Source: Streptacidiphilus fuscans (GTDB lineage: Bacteria; Actinomycetota; Actinomycetes; Streptomycetales; Streptomycetaceae). From it: DNA of 64,000 nucleotides. How positions within the stretch are numbered: the first letter of the stretch is position 1; every line of letters starts with the position of its first letter. The notes under the pieces were generated by a model. The model did no database searches. It was not told the DNA's origin and was given only the letters and a program-made list of their open reading frames with translations. The stretch covers positions 89,951-153,950 of the forward strand of contig NZ_JADPRT010000011.1 of the NCBI RefSeq assembly GCF_015690355.1. The letters run 5' to 3'. Shown here piece after piece: positions 22,295-30,283 of the stretch. Position numbers and translations under genes: made by a program.

Positions 22295-24019
22295 TCACCC
22301 CTGCCACCGGTAGCCGCGCGGGGTGACGAACCGACCGGCGATCTGCCGGGAGGCGGTGTTGCCGACGGTGACCACGGTGAACATGTCGACGTCCGTCGGG
22401 TCCAGCGCCGCCAGGGTGGTGACCGAGTGCCACTGGTCCGGACGCGAGACCGAACGCGCGATGCCGACCGGAGTGGTGGCCGCCTCGCGGTGCTCGGCCA
22501 GGATCGCCAGCGCCTTGGGCAGCTGCCAGTCACGGGCGCGACTGCGCGGGTTGTAGAAGGTGACGACGAGGTCGGCCTCGGCCGCCGCCCGGACCCGGCG
22601 CTCGATGACCTCCCACGGCGTGTGCAGGTCGGAGAGGCTGATCGAGACGTGGTCGTGTCCCAGCGGCGCGCCCAGCAGCGCGGCGGCGGCCAGAGCCGCG
22701 GTCACCCCGGGGACGCCGACCACGTCGATGTCGTCGCCCGCCTCGGCCAGCGCCGGGGAGGCCATCGCGTAGACGCCCGCGTCGCCGCTGCCGATCAGCG
22801 CCACGGCCAGGCCCTGTTGGGTCAGGCGGACGGCGCTGCGGGCGCGCTCCTCCTCCGCGCCCAGGCCGGTGGCCTCGATCCGGACGCCGGGGCGCAGCAG
22901 GTCGCGGATCTGGTCGACGTACTGGTCCAGACCGACGATCACCGAGGCCCGCCGCAGCTCGGCACGGGCCCGGTCGGTGACCAGGTCACGCGCGCCGGGG
23001 CCGAGGCCCACGATCGCCAGCCGACCGCGTGCCGGCTTGCGGGCGATCGCGACGGTCGCCATCGCGGCCCGGCCTTCCGGCGTGGACTTCCGCTTGGGGA
23101 CCAGGAGTTCGTTCGCCCCCGCCGCGAGCAGCGCCGCCGCCTCGGCCACGCTCGGCGTGCCGACGGCCTGCAGCGGCGCGGTGGACGGGTTCGGCACGTC
23201 GACGGCTGCCAGCGTGTCGGCCTCGAAGATCTCCACCGGGACGCCCAGTTCCTGAGCGACCGTCAGCAGTCCTGACTCGTCGGCCTTTGCGGTGACCGTG
23301 GCGAGGCAGGCGATCGAGCGCTCGCTGAGTCCGGCCTCCGCCAGCGTCTCGCGGATCAGCGTCCGGATCTCCTCGGCGGGCGCGCCCTTGCTGGCGCCGA
23401 CGCCCACGACCAGGCTCGGCGTCTGGAGCTGGACGGTCGCGAACTCTCCATCGTCGGCCGGGAGTTCGTCGCCTACCACGATCGTCGGAGCGCCAGCGGG
23501 CGCGTCCGCCGAGACGTTGGCCGGGAAGGCGGGCAGCGGGTGGCGCTCCGCGCCGACCAGGCGGACCGGCTCGCCGTCCAGCAGCGCTCGGCTGACGGCC
23601 GCAAGGTCCCCGGTGACCGACAGGCCCAGGGTGTCCAGTCCGGCCAGGCCGGTGGCGTCGGTCGCCGTGGTGATCACCGCTTGGGCGTCCAGCGCGGCGG
23701 CGACCCGGGCGGCCAGCGCGTTCGCGCCGCCCTCGTGGCCGCCGATCAGCGCGACGGCGAAGCGGCGCGCCTCGTCGACGCAGACCACACCGGGGTCGGT
23801 GTGCTTGTCCGAGCCCTCGGCCGCGAGCAGCGGCGCGAGCAGGCGGACGGTGGCCCCGGTGGCGAGGAAGCAGACCAGCTGCTCGCACTCGCCGAACGCG
23901 GTGCGCAGCGCTTCGCCGACGGGCGCGTCGTAGACCCGGCAGGCGTCGGCCCCCAGGGCGTCGGCGAGTTGGACGGCGGCCCGGCGGCCTGCGGCGGTGG
24001 CGGCGATCAGGCCGATCAC
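22295..24019 (-). CDS. cobJ: CbiG-CobJ fusion: cobalt-precorrin-5A hydrolase / precorrin-3B C17-methyltransferase
   Basis: A 574-aa bifunctional protein. Residues 1-320 are CbiG-like: GLIAATAAGRRAA, CFLATGATVRLLAPLL, LIGGHEGGANALA and ITTATDATG, with the CbiG C-domain around VVGVGASKGAPAEEI. CbiG opens the delta-lactone and releases the C-2 unit. From about 327 a CobJ/CbiH methyltransferase begins (RLAIVGLGPGARDLVTDRA, GSGDAGVYAMASP, VPGVTAALAAAALLGAPLGHD, TFYNPRSRARDWQL). The start at GTG 24019 follows AAGGAG and overlaps cobL by 4 bp. A 65-bp gap to cobH is one of the few breaks in the coupled operon. CbiG belongs to the early-cobalt route, while CobN in the second operon belongs to the late route. 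Confidence 0.92.
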   Translation of the reverse strand: MIGLIAATAAGRRAAVQLADALGADACRVYDAPVGEALRTAFGECEQLVCFLATGATVRLLAPLLAAEGSDKHTDPGVVCVDEARRFAVALIGGHEGGANALAARVAAALDAQAVITTATDATGLAGLDTLGLSVTGDLAAVSRALLDGEPVRLVGAERHPLPAFPANVSADAPAGAPTIVVGDELPADDGEFATVQLQTPSLVVGVGASKGAPAEEIRTLIRETLAEAGLSERSIACLATVTAKADESGLLTVAQELGVPVEIFEADTLAAVDVPNPSTAPLQAVGTPSVAEAAALLAAGANELLVPKRKSTPEGRAAMATVAIARKPARGRLAIVGLGPGARDLVTDRARAELRRASVIVGLDQYVDQIRDLLRPGVRIEATGLGAEEERARSAVRLTQQGLAVALIGSGDAGVYAMASPALAEAGDDIDVVGVPGVTAALAAAALLGAPLGHDHVSISLSDLHTPWEVIERRVRAAAEADLVVTFYNPRSRARDWQLPKALAILAEHREAATTPVGIARSVSRPDQWHSVTTLAALDPTDVDMFTVVTVGNTASRQIAGRFVTPRGYRWQG

Positions 24020-25302
24020 GACGGTGCTCCTTGATGAGGGGACGGGCGTTCGCCCCAGAGGACGAAGACGGGGTTGGTCGCGGCCAGACGGACCGAGTCG
24101 CCGGGCAGCGGCGCGAGCCGGCTGGCCTGCAACTGCACGCCGTCGCACAGGAATCCGGCGTCGAGCAGGGCCCGGCGGGCCGCGGGGACCCGGTCCAGCG
24201 CGGCGAGGGTGACCACGACCGTCCGCCGGGCCCGGGCGCAGGCGGCGGCGACGATCGCGGGCAGGTCGGACCCGCCCCCGCCGACGAAGACGGCGTCCGG
24301 GTCGGGCAGGTCCGTGAGCGCGTCGGGCGCGCTGCCGTGGACCACCGCGACCGCGTGATCGACGCCGTGCGCACGGGCGTTGGCGCGGACGCGCTCCACG
24401 CCGTCCGCGTCGCGCTCGATCGCGACGACGGCCGCGCCGAGCCGGGCGCACTCCACGGCGACCGAGCCGCTGCCCGCGCCGACGTCCCAGATCAGCTCAC
24501 CCAGGCGCGGACCCAGCCGGGCCAGCGCGAAGGCGCGGACCTCCGCCTTGGTCAGCATCGCGTCGCGGTGCTCGAACGCGTCCTCGGGCAGCGCCCAACC
24601 GCCTTGCGGCGCACCGGAGTACCCGGCGACGCTGCGCATCGCGGGACCGACGGGCGTGGTGTCGGCGAGGGAGAGCACGAGGTTGACGGCGGGCCACTCG
24701 CGGGACGCGGCCTCGGCCGGGGTGACCGTCACCAGGCTCTCGTCCGGCCCGCCGAGGTCGGCGGCGACGACCAGCCGACGCGGCCAGCCGTGCGCCGATC
24801 CGGACGACGGGACGGCGGCCAGGGCAGCGCCCAGCTCGGCCGGGCCCGCGCCCGGCGCGGTCAGCACGGCGACCTTGCGCTGCGCGCGGCAGACGGCGAA
24901 GGCCGGATGCGGATCGCGTCCGTGCGCGCTGACGACGACGGCGTCGTCCCACGGCACACCGAGGCGCGCGAAGGCGCGCGCGACGCTGCTCACGCCGGGG
25001 TGCACGTCGAGCGCGCCCGGGCCGAACCGTTCGGCGAGCGCCCGGACGATGCCGAAGAAACCGGGATCGCCGGAGGCCAGCACCAGGACGTCGGCGTCCG
25101 GGTCGCTCTCGACCAGCGCGGCGACGGCGTCGAGCGCGGGCGCGAGCGGTCCGAGCGGGAGCGCGCGCTCCGCCGGGACCCGCGCCGCGTCGAGATGCCG
25201 CCGCGCGCCGAGGACGAGCGCGGCGCGGCCCAGCAGGGCTTGGTGCGGGCCGTTCGAGAGGGCGGCGAAGGAGCCGTGCTCCTCACCGAGGACGGTGATC
25301 AC
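24016..25302 (-). CDS. cobL: Precorrin-6Y C5,15-methyltransferase (CbiE-CbiT fusion)
   Basis: A 428-aa bifunctional enzyme that methylates C-5 and C-15 and decarboxylates the acetate side chain. The N-terminal half is a tetrapyrrole methylase of CbiE type (LASGDPGFFG, VHPGVSSVARAFARLGVPWDD). The C-terminal half from about 225 is a Rossmann methyltransferase of CbiT type (LTKAEVRAFALARLGP, IWDVGAGSGSVAVE with the SAM glycine loop, VFVGGGGSDLP). The length is normal for CobL. It overlaps cobM and cbiG/cobJ by 4 bp on each side. Confidence 0.95.
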   Translation of the reverse strand: MITVLGEEHGSFAALSNGPHQALLGRAALVLGARRHLDAARVPAERALPLGPLAPALDAVAALVESDPDADVLVLASGDPGFFGIVRALAERFGPGALDVHPGVSSVARAFARLGVPWDDAVVVSAHGRDPHPAFAVCRAQRKVAVLTAPGAGPAELGAALAAVPSSGSAHGWPRRLVVAADLGGPDESLVTVTPAEAASREWPAVNLVLSLADTTPVGPAMRSVAGYSGAPQGGWALPEDAFEHRDAMLTKAEVRAFALARLGPRLGELIWDVGAGSGSVAVECARLGAAVVAIERDADGVERVRANARAHGVDHAVAVVHGSAPDALTDLPDPDAVFVGGGGSDLPAIVAAACARARRTVVVTLAALDRVPAARRALLDAGFLCDGVQLQASRLAPLPGDSVRLAATNPVFVLWGERPSPHQGAPS

Positions 25303-26195
25303 GGCAGCAGTTCAGCGGTGCTGTCGGCGGTGACCTCGGCGTTGGCCCCAGCGGAACGAAGCATTCGGCGTGCGCCGCGCTCCGCCTTGCGGAACGTGTG
25401 GAAGTGCCCCGGGTGGTAGAGGTGCGACCGGGTGCCTTCCGCGCCGAGCGCCGGACCGACCAGGAAGAGTGTGTGCTTCCAGAGCTTGTGCTCCTTCACC
25501 GTCGCCTCCAGCGTGGCGATGGTGCAGTGCAGCAGCAACTCCTCGGGCCAGGTGGCCTGGTAGGCCACCACGACCGGCGTCTCGGGCGCGTAGCCGCCCT
25601 CGACGAGCTCCTCGACCAGCTGCTTGGTGCGGGCGGCGGAGAGGAAGATCGCCATGGTGGTCCCGTGCCGCGCGAACTCGCGGACCTCCTCGCCCGGCGG
25701 CATCGGCGTCTTGCCGCCGCCCAGTCGGGTGAGGATCACGCTCTGCGCGACCTCGGGGATGGTCAACTCCCGCTGCGCCAGGGCGGCGACGGCGGAGAAG
25801 GAGGAGACGCCGGGGACGATCTCGGTCGCAAGGCCCAGCGCGCGGCAGCGGTCCAGCTGTTCCTGCACTGCGCCCCAGAGCGACGGGTCACCGGAGTGGA
25901 TCCGCGCCACCCGGCCGCCCTCGCGGGCGGTGCGCTCGTAGACGGCGAGCACGTCCTCCATCGGGATCAGCGAGGAGTCGAGGATCTCGGCGTCCTGGCG
26001 CGCGTGCTCCAGCACCTCGGCCTGGACCAGGCTGGCGGCCCAGATCACCACGTCCGCCTCGGCGATGGCGCGCGCGGCGCGGAAGGTGAGCAGGTCGGCG
26101 GCGCCAGGCCCGGCGCCCACGAACGTCACCTTGCCGACAACGTTCTCGCCTGCCTGCGTCTCGTTTCCCTGCGTCTCGTTCGCCTGCGTCGTCAC
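25299..26195 (-). CDS. cobM: Precorrin-4 C11-methyltransferase
   Basis: A 298-aa tetrapyrrole methylase acting after CobJ. Visible motifs are KVTFVGAGPGAADLLTFRA, the IWAASLV and SSLIPME segments, RIHSGDPSLWGA, IVPGVSSFSAVAALAQRELTIPE and TLFLVGPAL. The first 18 residues are a Gln/Asn/Thr/Glu-rich extension (repeating Thr-Gln-x-Asn-Glu) before the catalytic domain, so the true start could be slightly internal. ATG 26195 overlaps cobI by 4 bp (ATGA-type junction), and the stop overlaps cobL. Confidence 0.95.
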   Translation of the reverse strand: MTTQANETQGNETQAGENVVGKVTFVGAGPGAADLLTFRAARAIAEADVVIWAASLVQAEVLEHARQDAEILDSSLIPMEDVLAVYERTAREGGRVARIHSGDPSLWGAVQEQLDRCRALGLATEIVPGVSSFSAVAALAQRELTIPEVAQSVILTRLGGGKTPMPPGEEVREFARHGTTMAIFLSAARTKQLVEELVEGGYAPETPVVVAYQATWPEELLLHCTIATLEATVKEHKLWKHTLFLVGPALGAEGTRSHLYHPGHFHTFRKAERGARRMLRSAGANAEVTADSTAELLP

Positions 26196-26980
26196 AGCTT
26201 TCCCCCTCGGCCCTCGCGCCGCGCCGGGGCGATCAGCGTCGACAGATACGGCAGTTCTCCGGTCAGCGGTGAGCCCGCCGGGTGCAGTTGTTGGTCCGGC
26301 AGGCCGAGCGCGGCTCCCCAGACGACGTCGGCCTCGCGCCCGGACTCCGCCAGCGCCGCGGCGACCTGACGCGCGAACCGGCCGAACTTGTAGGCGACCA
26401 CGGTGCCCGGCCCCGCCAGCGCGTTCTTGAGCACGTCCGCGCCCGCGGTCACCGGAACCAGCGTCAGCGGCTCGGTGCCCTCGGCCAGGACGGTGCCGCT
26501 GCGGGCGGCGAGGTCCTGCATGGCGGTGATGCCGGGGACCGTCTCGACCGTCAGGCCGGGGACGAGTTCGCGCAGCGTGTGGGCGAGGTAGGTGAAGGTG
26601 GAGTACACGTTCGGGTCACCGATCGTCGCGAACGCGACGGTCACCCCCGCACCGTCGCGCTCACGGTCACCCGCACCTTCACCCTCGCCGCTGCCGCCGA
26701 GGAGCTCGGCGACGCGGGCGCCGGCGGCGTCCCAGGCGGCCTCGCGGCGCGCCCGGTCCTCGCGCTCGTTGAGGGCGAAGACGACCCGGACCACCTTGGC
26801 CGCGTCCGCGTGGTGCAACACGGTGGCCTCGGCCCGGCCGACCTCGCCGCTGTCCATGACCGGCACCACGACGACGTCGGCCTCGCGCAGTACGCGCACC
26901 GCCTTGACGGTGACCAGCTCCGGATCACCCGGTCCCATGCCCACGCCGACCAGGCGCGGGCCAGACGCGCGTACGCGCAC
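26192..26980 (-). CDS. cobI: Precorrin-2 C20-methyltransferase
   Basis: First enzyme of the operon: methylates precorrin-2 (or its cobalt form) at C-20. The 262-aa protein has RLVGVGMGPGDPELVTVKAV, a SAM-dependent methylase opening, then AFATIGDPNVYSTFTYLA, ETVPGITAMQDLAA, VVAYKFGR and a short Pro/Gly-containing C-terminus. A Gly/Glu/Arg-rich insertion (GGSGEGEGAGDRERDGAG) near residues 115-132 is a likely surface loop. GTG 26980 is chosen because everything upstream in frame is riboswitch RNA, and GAGGA of the riboswitch expression platform sits about nine bases before it. Confidence 0.92.
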   Translation of the reverse strand: MRVRASGPRLVGVGMGPGDPELVTVKAVRVLREADVVVVPVMDSGEVGRAEATVLHHADAAKVVRVVFALNEREDRARREAAWDAAGARVAELLGGSGEGEGAGDRERDGAGVTVAFATIGDPNVYSTFTYLAHTLRELVPGLTVETVPGITAMQDLAARSGTVLAEGTEPLTLVPVTAGADVLKNALAGPGTVVAYKFGRFARQVAAALAESGREADVVWGAALGLPDQQLHPAGSPLTGELPYLSTLIAPARREGRGGKL

Positions 26981-26991
26981 GGCAGCAGTCC

Positions 26992-27152
26992 TCACTCGGG
27001 GGTCCGCGCCCCGGCTCGTGGTCACGGCGGCCAGAGTTCCTGGCTCACGGGGCTTCATACCCCGCTGACAGTGGCGGGACCGCGCCGGATTCGCACCGGA
27101 CTTCCTCGTCATTGCCGCCGTGTTCAGTTTTCAGGTTTTGCCTTTTCAGGCC
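26992..27152 (-). promoter_or_regulatory. Cobalamin riboswitch controlling cobI operon
   Basis: On the minus strand the core GCGGTCCCGCCACTGTCA, preceded by GTGCGAATCCG, is the B12-box region of adenosylcobalamin riboswitches. GAGCCAGGAAC follows 3', as in the consensus. The 3' part GGGGCGCGGACCCCC forms a hairpin directly before GTGAGGAC, the cobI ribosome site, so control of translation start is likely. The 31-bp core (27066-27096) is identical to that of the second riboswitch at 53089-53119. Confidence 0.92.
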
Positions 27153-27157
27153 TCGAA

Positions 27158-27187
27158 ATCCCACCATGCTGCGCGTACGGCAGTCAA
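27158..27187 (-). promoter_or_regulatory. Promoter of the cobI riboswitch operon
   Basis: On the minus strand TTGACT (27182-27187) and TGGGAT (27158-27163) are separated by 18 bp. The identical architecture, TTGACG - 18 bp - TGGGAT within CATGGTGGGAT, precedes the second cobalamin riboswitch, which strongly supports both as housekeeping-sigma promoters. Confidence 0.7.
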
Positions 27188-27243
27188 CCGGACCCGCTGT
27201 GGCCTGGCCCACGCCGGATCGAGCCCGGACGCTGTTCCCGGAA

Positions 27244-28467
27244 CTACGCCAACCGTGCCCGTACCGCCTCCGCGATCCGCGTCGAGGCGAAGTCCGTACC
27301 GCAGACGAAGCGCATGAACGGACCGAAACTCGCCGCCGCCGGGAGCCCGGTGAACCAGAGGCCGGGCACCGACGCCGCCATCCCGGCGTCCAGTTCGGGG
27401 AAGCCGCCGACCCGGGCGATCCGGCCGCGCAGCTCGGGGGCGAGGAAGGGGACGGCGGACAGGTCCACCCGGTAGCCGGTGGCGGACAGCACGTGGTCGG
27501 CGGTGTGCTCGCGGGTCGCGTGGCTGTCGTGGTCCTCGGTGATCAGCACCACCTTGTCGCCCTCGCACCGGATGCCGCGCAGCGACTGGCCGGTGTGGAC
27601 GGGGAAGACGCCGTCCGCGCGCGCCCGCAGCCACCACGCGCCGCTCGGCCCGAGCACCCGCTTGACCAGTTGCAGCCGCGCCTGCACGGGCAGGGTGCGG
27701 AAGGACTGCGGATACCGGGCCATGGTCCACAGCGACCAGGCCGCGCCCATCGGGGACTCCGGCTGCCACCGCAGGCCGTACGCGGGCGCCGCGCCGAACC
27801 GCACCCGCGGCGTGCGGGCCACCAACTCGACCTGTGCGCCCGCCTCGTGGAGCAGGGCCGCTCCCTCAAGCGCCGACTGTCCGGCGCCGACCACGATCAC
27901 GGACCGTCCGGCCAGCGCGGCCATGTCCCGGTGCTGCGAGGTGTGCGAGAGGGGGCCGTCCGGCGACGGGCCGTCGGCGCCCAGGACGGTGCGCAGCATG
28001 CCCGGGATGTGCGCGAAGCCGGTCAGTCCGCTGGCGACCACGACCGCCGCCGCGTCGAAGGCCTCCCCTCCCTCCAGCTCCAGCCGGAAGCCGCCACCGA
28101 GGTTCTGACGGACACTCAGAACGCGTTCCGACTCCAAAAAGGGGACGGCCTGCTGCTGGAACCACTGCCCGTAGCGGACGAAGAGCTCGACCGGGACGCG
28201 GTCGTGCCCGGTGGGGGCTGTCTCCCCGTTGGCACGGCAGTAGTCGTCGAGACCGTACCCGGCCGTCGGCGCGGAGATGTTGGAGGCGTCGGGGGTGGAC
28301 TTGAGGTTCATCCCGACCGGCATGGTGTCGCGCCAGCTGTACATCGGGTCGCCGAAGGCGCGCACCGCAAGCCCGGTCGCGCGCAGGTGGGCGGCGACCG
28401 ACAGCCCGTAGGGACCTGCGCCGATCACCGCGACGGTACGGGAACTACCGGAGGAGAACTGGGACAT
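27244..28467 (-). CDS. FAD/NAD(P)-binding oxidoreductase (flavin monooxygenase-like)
   Basis: A 407-aa flavoprotein with two dinucleotide folds: VIGAGPYGLSV near residues 15-24 for FAD and VIVVGAGQSALEGA near 190-202 for NAD(P)H. The ATGYRVDL segment is typical of flavin-dependent monooxygenases and N-hydroxylases. The substrate is unknown. It has family-like SWRDTMPVGMNLKS and TSQHRD segments. The start at ATG 28467 follows AAGGAG. It lies 166 bp downstream of the ATP-grasp gene on the same strand, so both may be one unit diverging from the glycopolymer operon. It is not CobK and I see no evidence that it serves B12 synthesis, although it abuts the cobI promoter. Confidence 0.85.
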   Translation of the reverse strand: MSQFSSGSSRTVAVIGAGPYGLSVAAHLRATGLAVRAFGDPMYSWRDTMPVGMNLKSTPDASNISAPTAGYGLDDYCRANGETAPTGHDRVPVELFVRYGQWFQQQAVPFLESERVLSVRQNLGGGFRLELEGGEAFDAAAVVVASGLTGFAHIPGMLRTVLGADGPSPDGPLSHTSQHRDMAALAGRSVIVVGAGQSALEGAALLHEAGAQVELVARTPRVRFGAAPAYGLRWQPESPMGAAWSLWTMARYPQSFRTLPVQARLQLVKRVLGPSGAWWLRARADGVFPVHTGQSLRGIRCEGDKVVLITEDHDSHATREHTADHVLSATGYRVDLSAVPFLAPELRGRIARVGGFPELDAGMAASVPGLWFTGLPAAASFGPFMRFVCGTDFASTRIAEAVRARLA

Positions 28468-28633
28468 GGACCTGCTCCTTTTCGGTGCACGGCTTCTGGA
28501 CGGTGCGCTTCTGGACGGACGGCTGCTGCGCGGTCGGCTCGGCGTGGTCGGCTCGGGGCATGCCACGGGAACCGCACCGCCACGGCCGAGTCGGGTCGTG
28601 TCGGGTGGTCGGGTCAGGTGGGCGCAGGTGGGC

Positions 28634-29878
28634 TCAGCGCTGTCGGGAGCGCCGCGGCCGGCTGGCGGCCAGGTACTTGAGGCCGGGCGCCACCGAACGG
28701 GCCAGCATCGCCGGGAAGGGCAGCGGGTCGTCGGACGCCCACCACCCCAGTTCTCGCTCGGTCCACCGGGCGCGCGGCGGCAGCGAGGGGGTGCGGTAGT
28801 CGGAGCGGCGGTAGGCGAGCCGCGCCAGCGGATCGATGTTCTCCACCACGATCCGGCGGCCCTGGATCTGTTCGGCGCGGGGAATCTCCCGTCCGGTCAG
28901 GTGGAGATGGAGTGCCCGGACGAGATCCACCCGTGCCTCCGTCTCGAAAAGCCGGAACTGCGCTCCGATACGGGGATTGAAATCCAGGAGTTTGTACCTG
29001 CCGTCACGCCGGTCGAACCGCCAGTCGAGATCGCAGACGCCCGCGAATCCGATCTCCTTGCAGAAATCCGCGGACAACTGTGCGAGTTCTTCATTGGGAG
29101 TGGTGACAGCCATTGCCGTCATTCCCGCGTGCGGCGGCCAGGAGCGCGCTTTCACGGCGGTGAAGAGAACACGGGCGTCCTCGGCGGCGCTGGTATGCAT
29201 GTGTACGATCCAGTCCTCCGCGTCCGCCCGCGGCAGATACTCCTGCAGCACGACGCCGGGGTGTTCCCCCCACCGCTCGGCGAGGGCGAGCAGCGCGTCC
29301 ACGTCGTCGATCCGCGTGGTGCCGGGGACCGCCGGACGCGAGCGCCGCGTGAACGGGTCGCGGTTCTTGGCCACCAGCGGGAAGACCGCCGTCTCGGCGA
29401 ACGCGAGCAGCTCGGCCCGGGTCTCCGGGAACGCCGCGCGGGCGGTGCTGATGCCGTGGCGCAGGCACAGGTCGTGCAGCCCCTGCTTGCTGGCCAGCGC
29501 GGCGACCAGGCCGTCCGGCGTGCGCGGGAAAAGGAACCGGTCGGCGAGCTCCCGCTGCCGCTCGGCGACCAGGACCGCGGCCTCCTCGTCCGTCGGGATC
29601 AGCAGTGTTGGGCTCCCGATCCGTTCCCCGATGCGCAGCAGGCCGGCCAGCAGCCGGTCCGGCGGCTCGGTCCCGCTGGTGCGCCAGACGTGCGCGCGGC
29701 GCGTGTACCGGGAGACGGCGGCAGGGGTGAGCCGGTCCTCCGTGACCGCGTGCACCGGTACGCCGAGCCGGCCGAGCGAGCGGATCGCGCCAACTCCACC
29801 GTGGTGCACCGGATAATGACCGAATTTCAGCACGAGCGCGGGCGTGCGGGTATCCGGCGCCAAAGGCCGATGTGCCAC
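28634..29878 (-). CDS. ATP-grasp ligase of carboxylate-amine type
   Basis: A 414-aa ATP-grasp enzyme. The N-terminal domain opens with PALVLKFGHYPVHHGGVGAI, resembling D-aspartate-ligase-like and biotin-carboxylase-like preATP-grasp folds. The ATP domain shows ALASKQGLHDLCLRHGI, FPLVAKNRDPF with the nucleotide lysine, VVLQEYLPRADAEDW and LLDFNPRIGAQFRLFE with the Mg-binding Glu/Asn residues. Such enzymes join a carboxylate to an amine via an acyl phosphate. Divergence from the glycosyltransferase operon suggests it makes an amide on a sugar, peptide or glycopolymer, which is inference. GTG 29878 is chosen because GGGGGGA precedes it. A longer frame to 30076 adds an Arg/Ser-rich tail without family features. 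Confidence 0.85.
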   Translation of the reverse strand: MAHRPLAPDTRTPALVLKFGHYPVHHGGVGAIRSLGRLGVPVHAVTEDRLTPAAVSRYTRRAHVWRTSGTEPPDRLLAGLLRIGERIGSPTLLIPTDEEAAVLVAERQRELADRFLFPRTPDGLVAALASKQGLHDLCLRHGISTARAAFPETRAELLAFAETAVFPLVAKNRDPFTRRSRPAVPGTTRIDDVDALLALAERWGEHPGVVLQEYLPRADAEDWIVHMHTSAAEDARVLFTAVKARSWPPHAGMTAMAVTTPNEELAQLSADFCKEIGFAGVCDLDWRFDRRDGRYKLLDFNPRIGAQFRLFETEARVDLVRALHLHLTGREIPRAEQIQGRRIVVENIDPLARLAYRRSDYRTPSLPPRARWTERELGWWASDDPLPFPAMLARSVAPGLKYLAASRPRRSRQR

Positions 29879-30283
29879 AAGTCCCCCCCGGGATACGGCG
29901 GCGACGCCATTTCTGGCGCTGACCGAATCGCAAGGTACCGTGCGGCTCGACTGGTCCACAAGGGACTTCGGATGACGAGTGGGGGCGCACAACGGCGCAC
30001 GGGACGAAGCGGTCTGCTTCTTGTGACGGATGAGCCTGGATGTGACGCGTGAGCAGCGATCGAATGCATGACGCATTGTTCTGTTCCGCTCAGGTCGCGA
30101 AAATTATGCGTGGGTGAGTATCGATTGTCGCGTATCGCTGTCGCGGAGCCTTCGGCCCGGATACCTTGCTTGAAGCGGCGTGGGGGAGCCGCTTCACCGG
30201 GCCCAGGGGGAAGGGCCCTTCTTTTTCGCGCACCGTCACGACGCCGTGCCGCGTCGTGAGGGGGGACCTGTGGGGGGACCGAG
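29879..30283. other. 405-bp divergent regulatory region of the glycopolymer locus
   Basis: Separates the minus-strand ATP-grasp gene from the plus-strand glycosyltransferase operon. It is AT-softer than the surroundings around 30050-30130. A possible plus-strand promoter is TTGTTC (30076-30081) with an AAAATT-like -10 (30100-30105). A 19-codon frame at 30114-30173 lacks a ribosome site. The last 110 bp contain three hairpins, listed separately. Confidence 0.5.
30172..30259 (+). terminator. Three-hairpin leader with intrinsic terminator (possible attenuator)
   Basis: Hairpin 1: GAAGCGGC (30172-30179) with GCCGCTTC (30188-30195). Hairpin 2: GGGCCC (30199-30204) with GGGCCC (30213-30218), followed directly by TTCTTTTTC, an intrinsic terminator on the plus strand. 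Hairpin 3: TCACGACGC (30236-30244) with GCGTCGTGA (30251-30259), 24 bp before the GTG of the first operon gene. No plus-strand gene lies upstream to need a terminator, so this looks like an attenuating leader or the end of a small RNA. Confidence 0.7.

Noticed and set aside
27244..28467. Flavoprotein as the missing precorrin-6A reductase (CobK) or CobG
   Set aside because: It has two dinucleotide-binding folds of the monooxygenase type and none of the CobK or CobG motifs.
30114..30173. A 19-codon leader peptide ahead of the three hairpins
   Set aside because: No ribosome site precedes its GTG and the codons show no run of one amino acid, so peptide-type attenuation is not supported.
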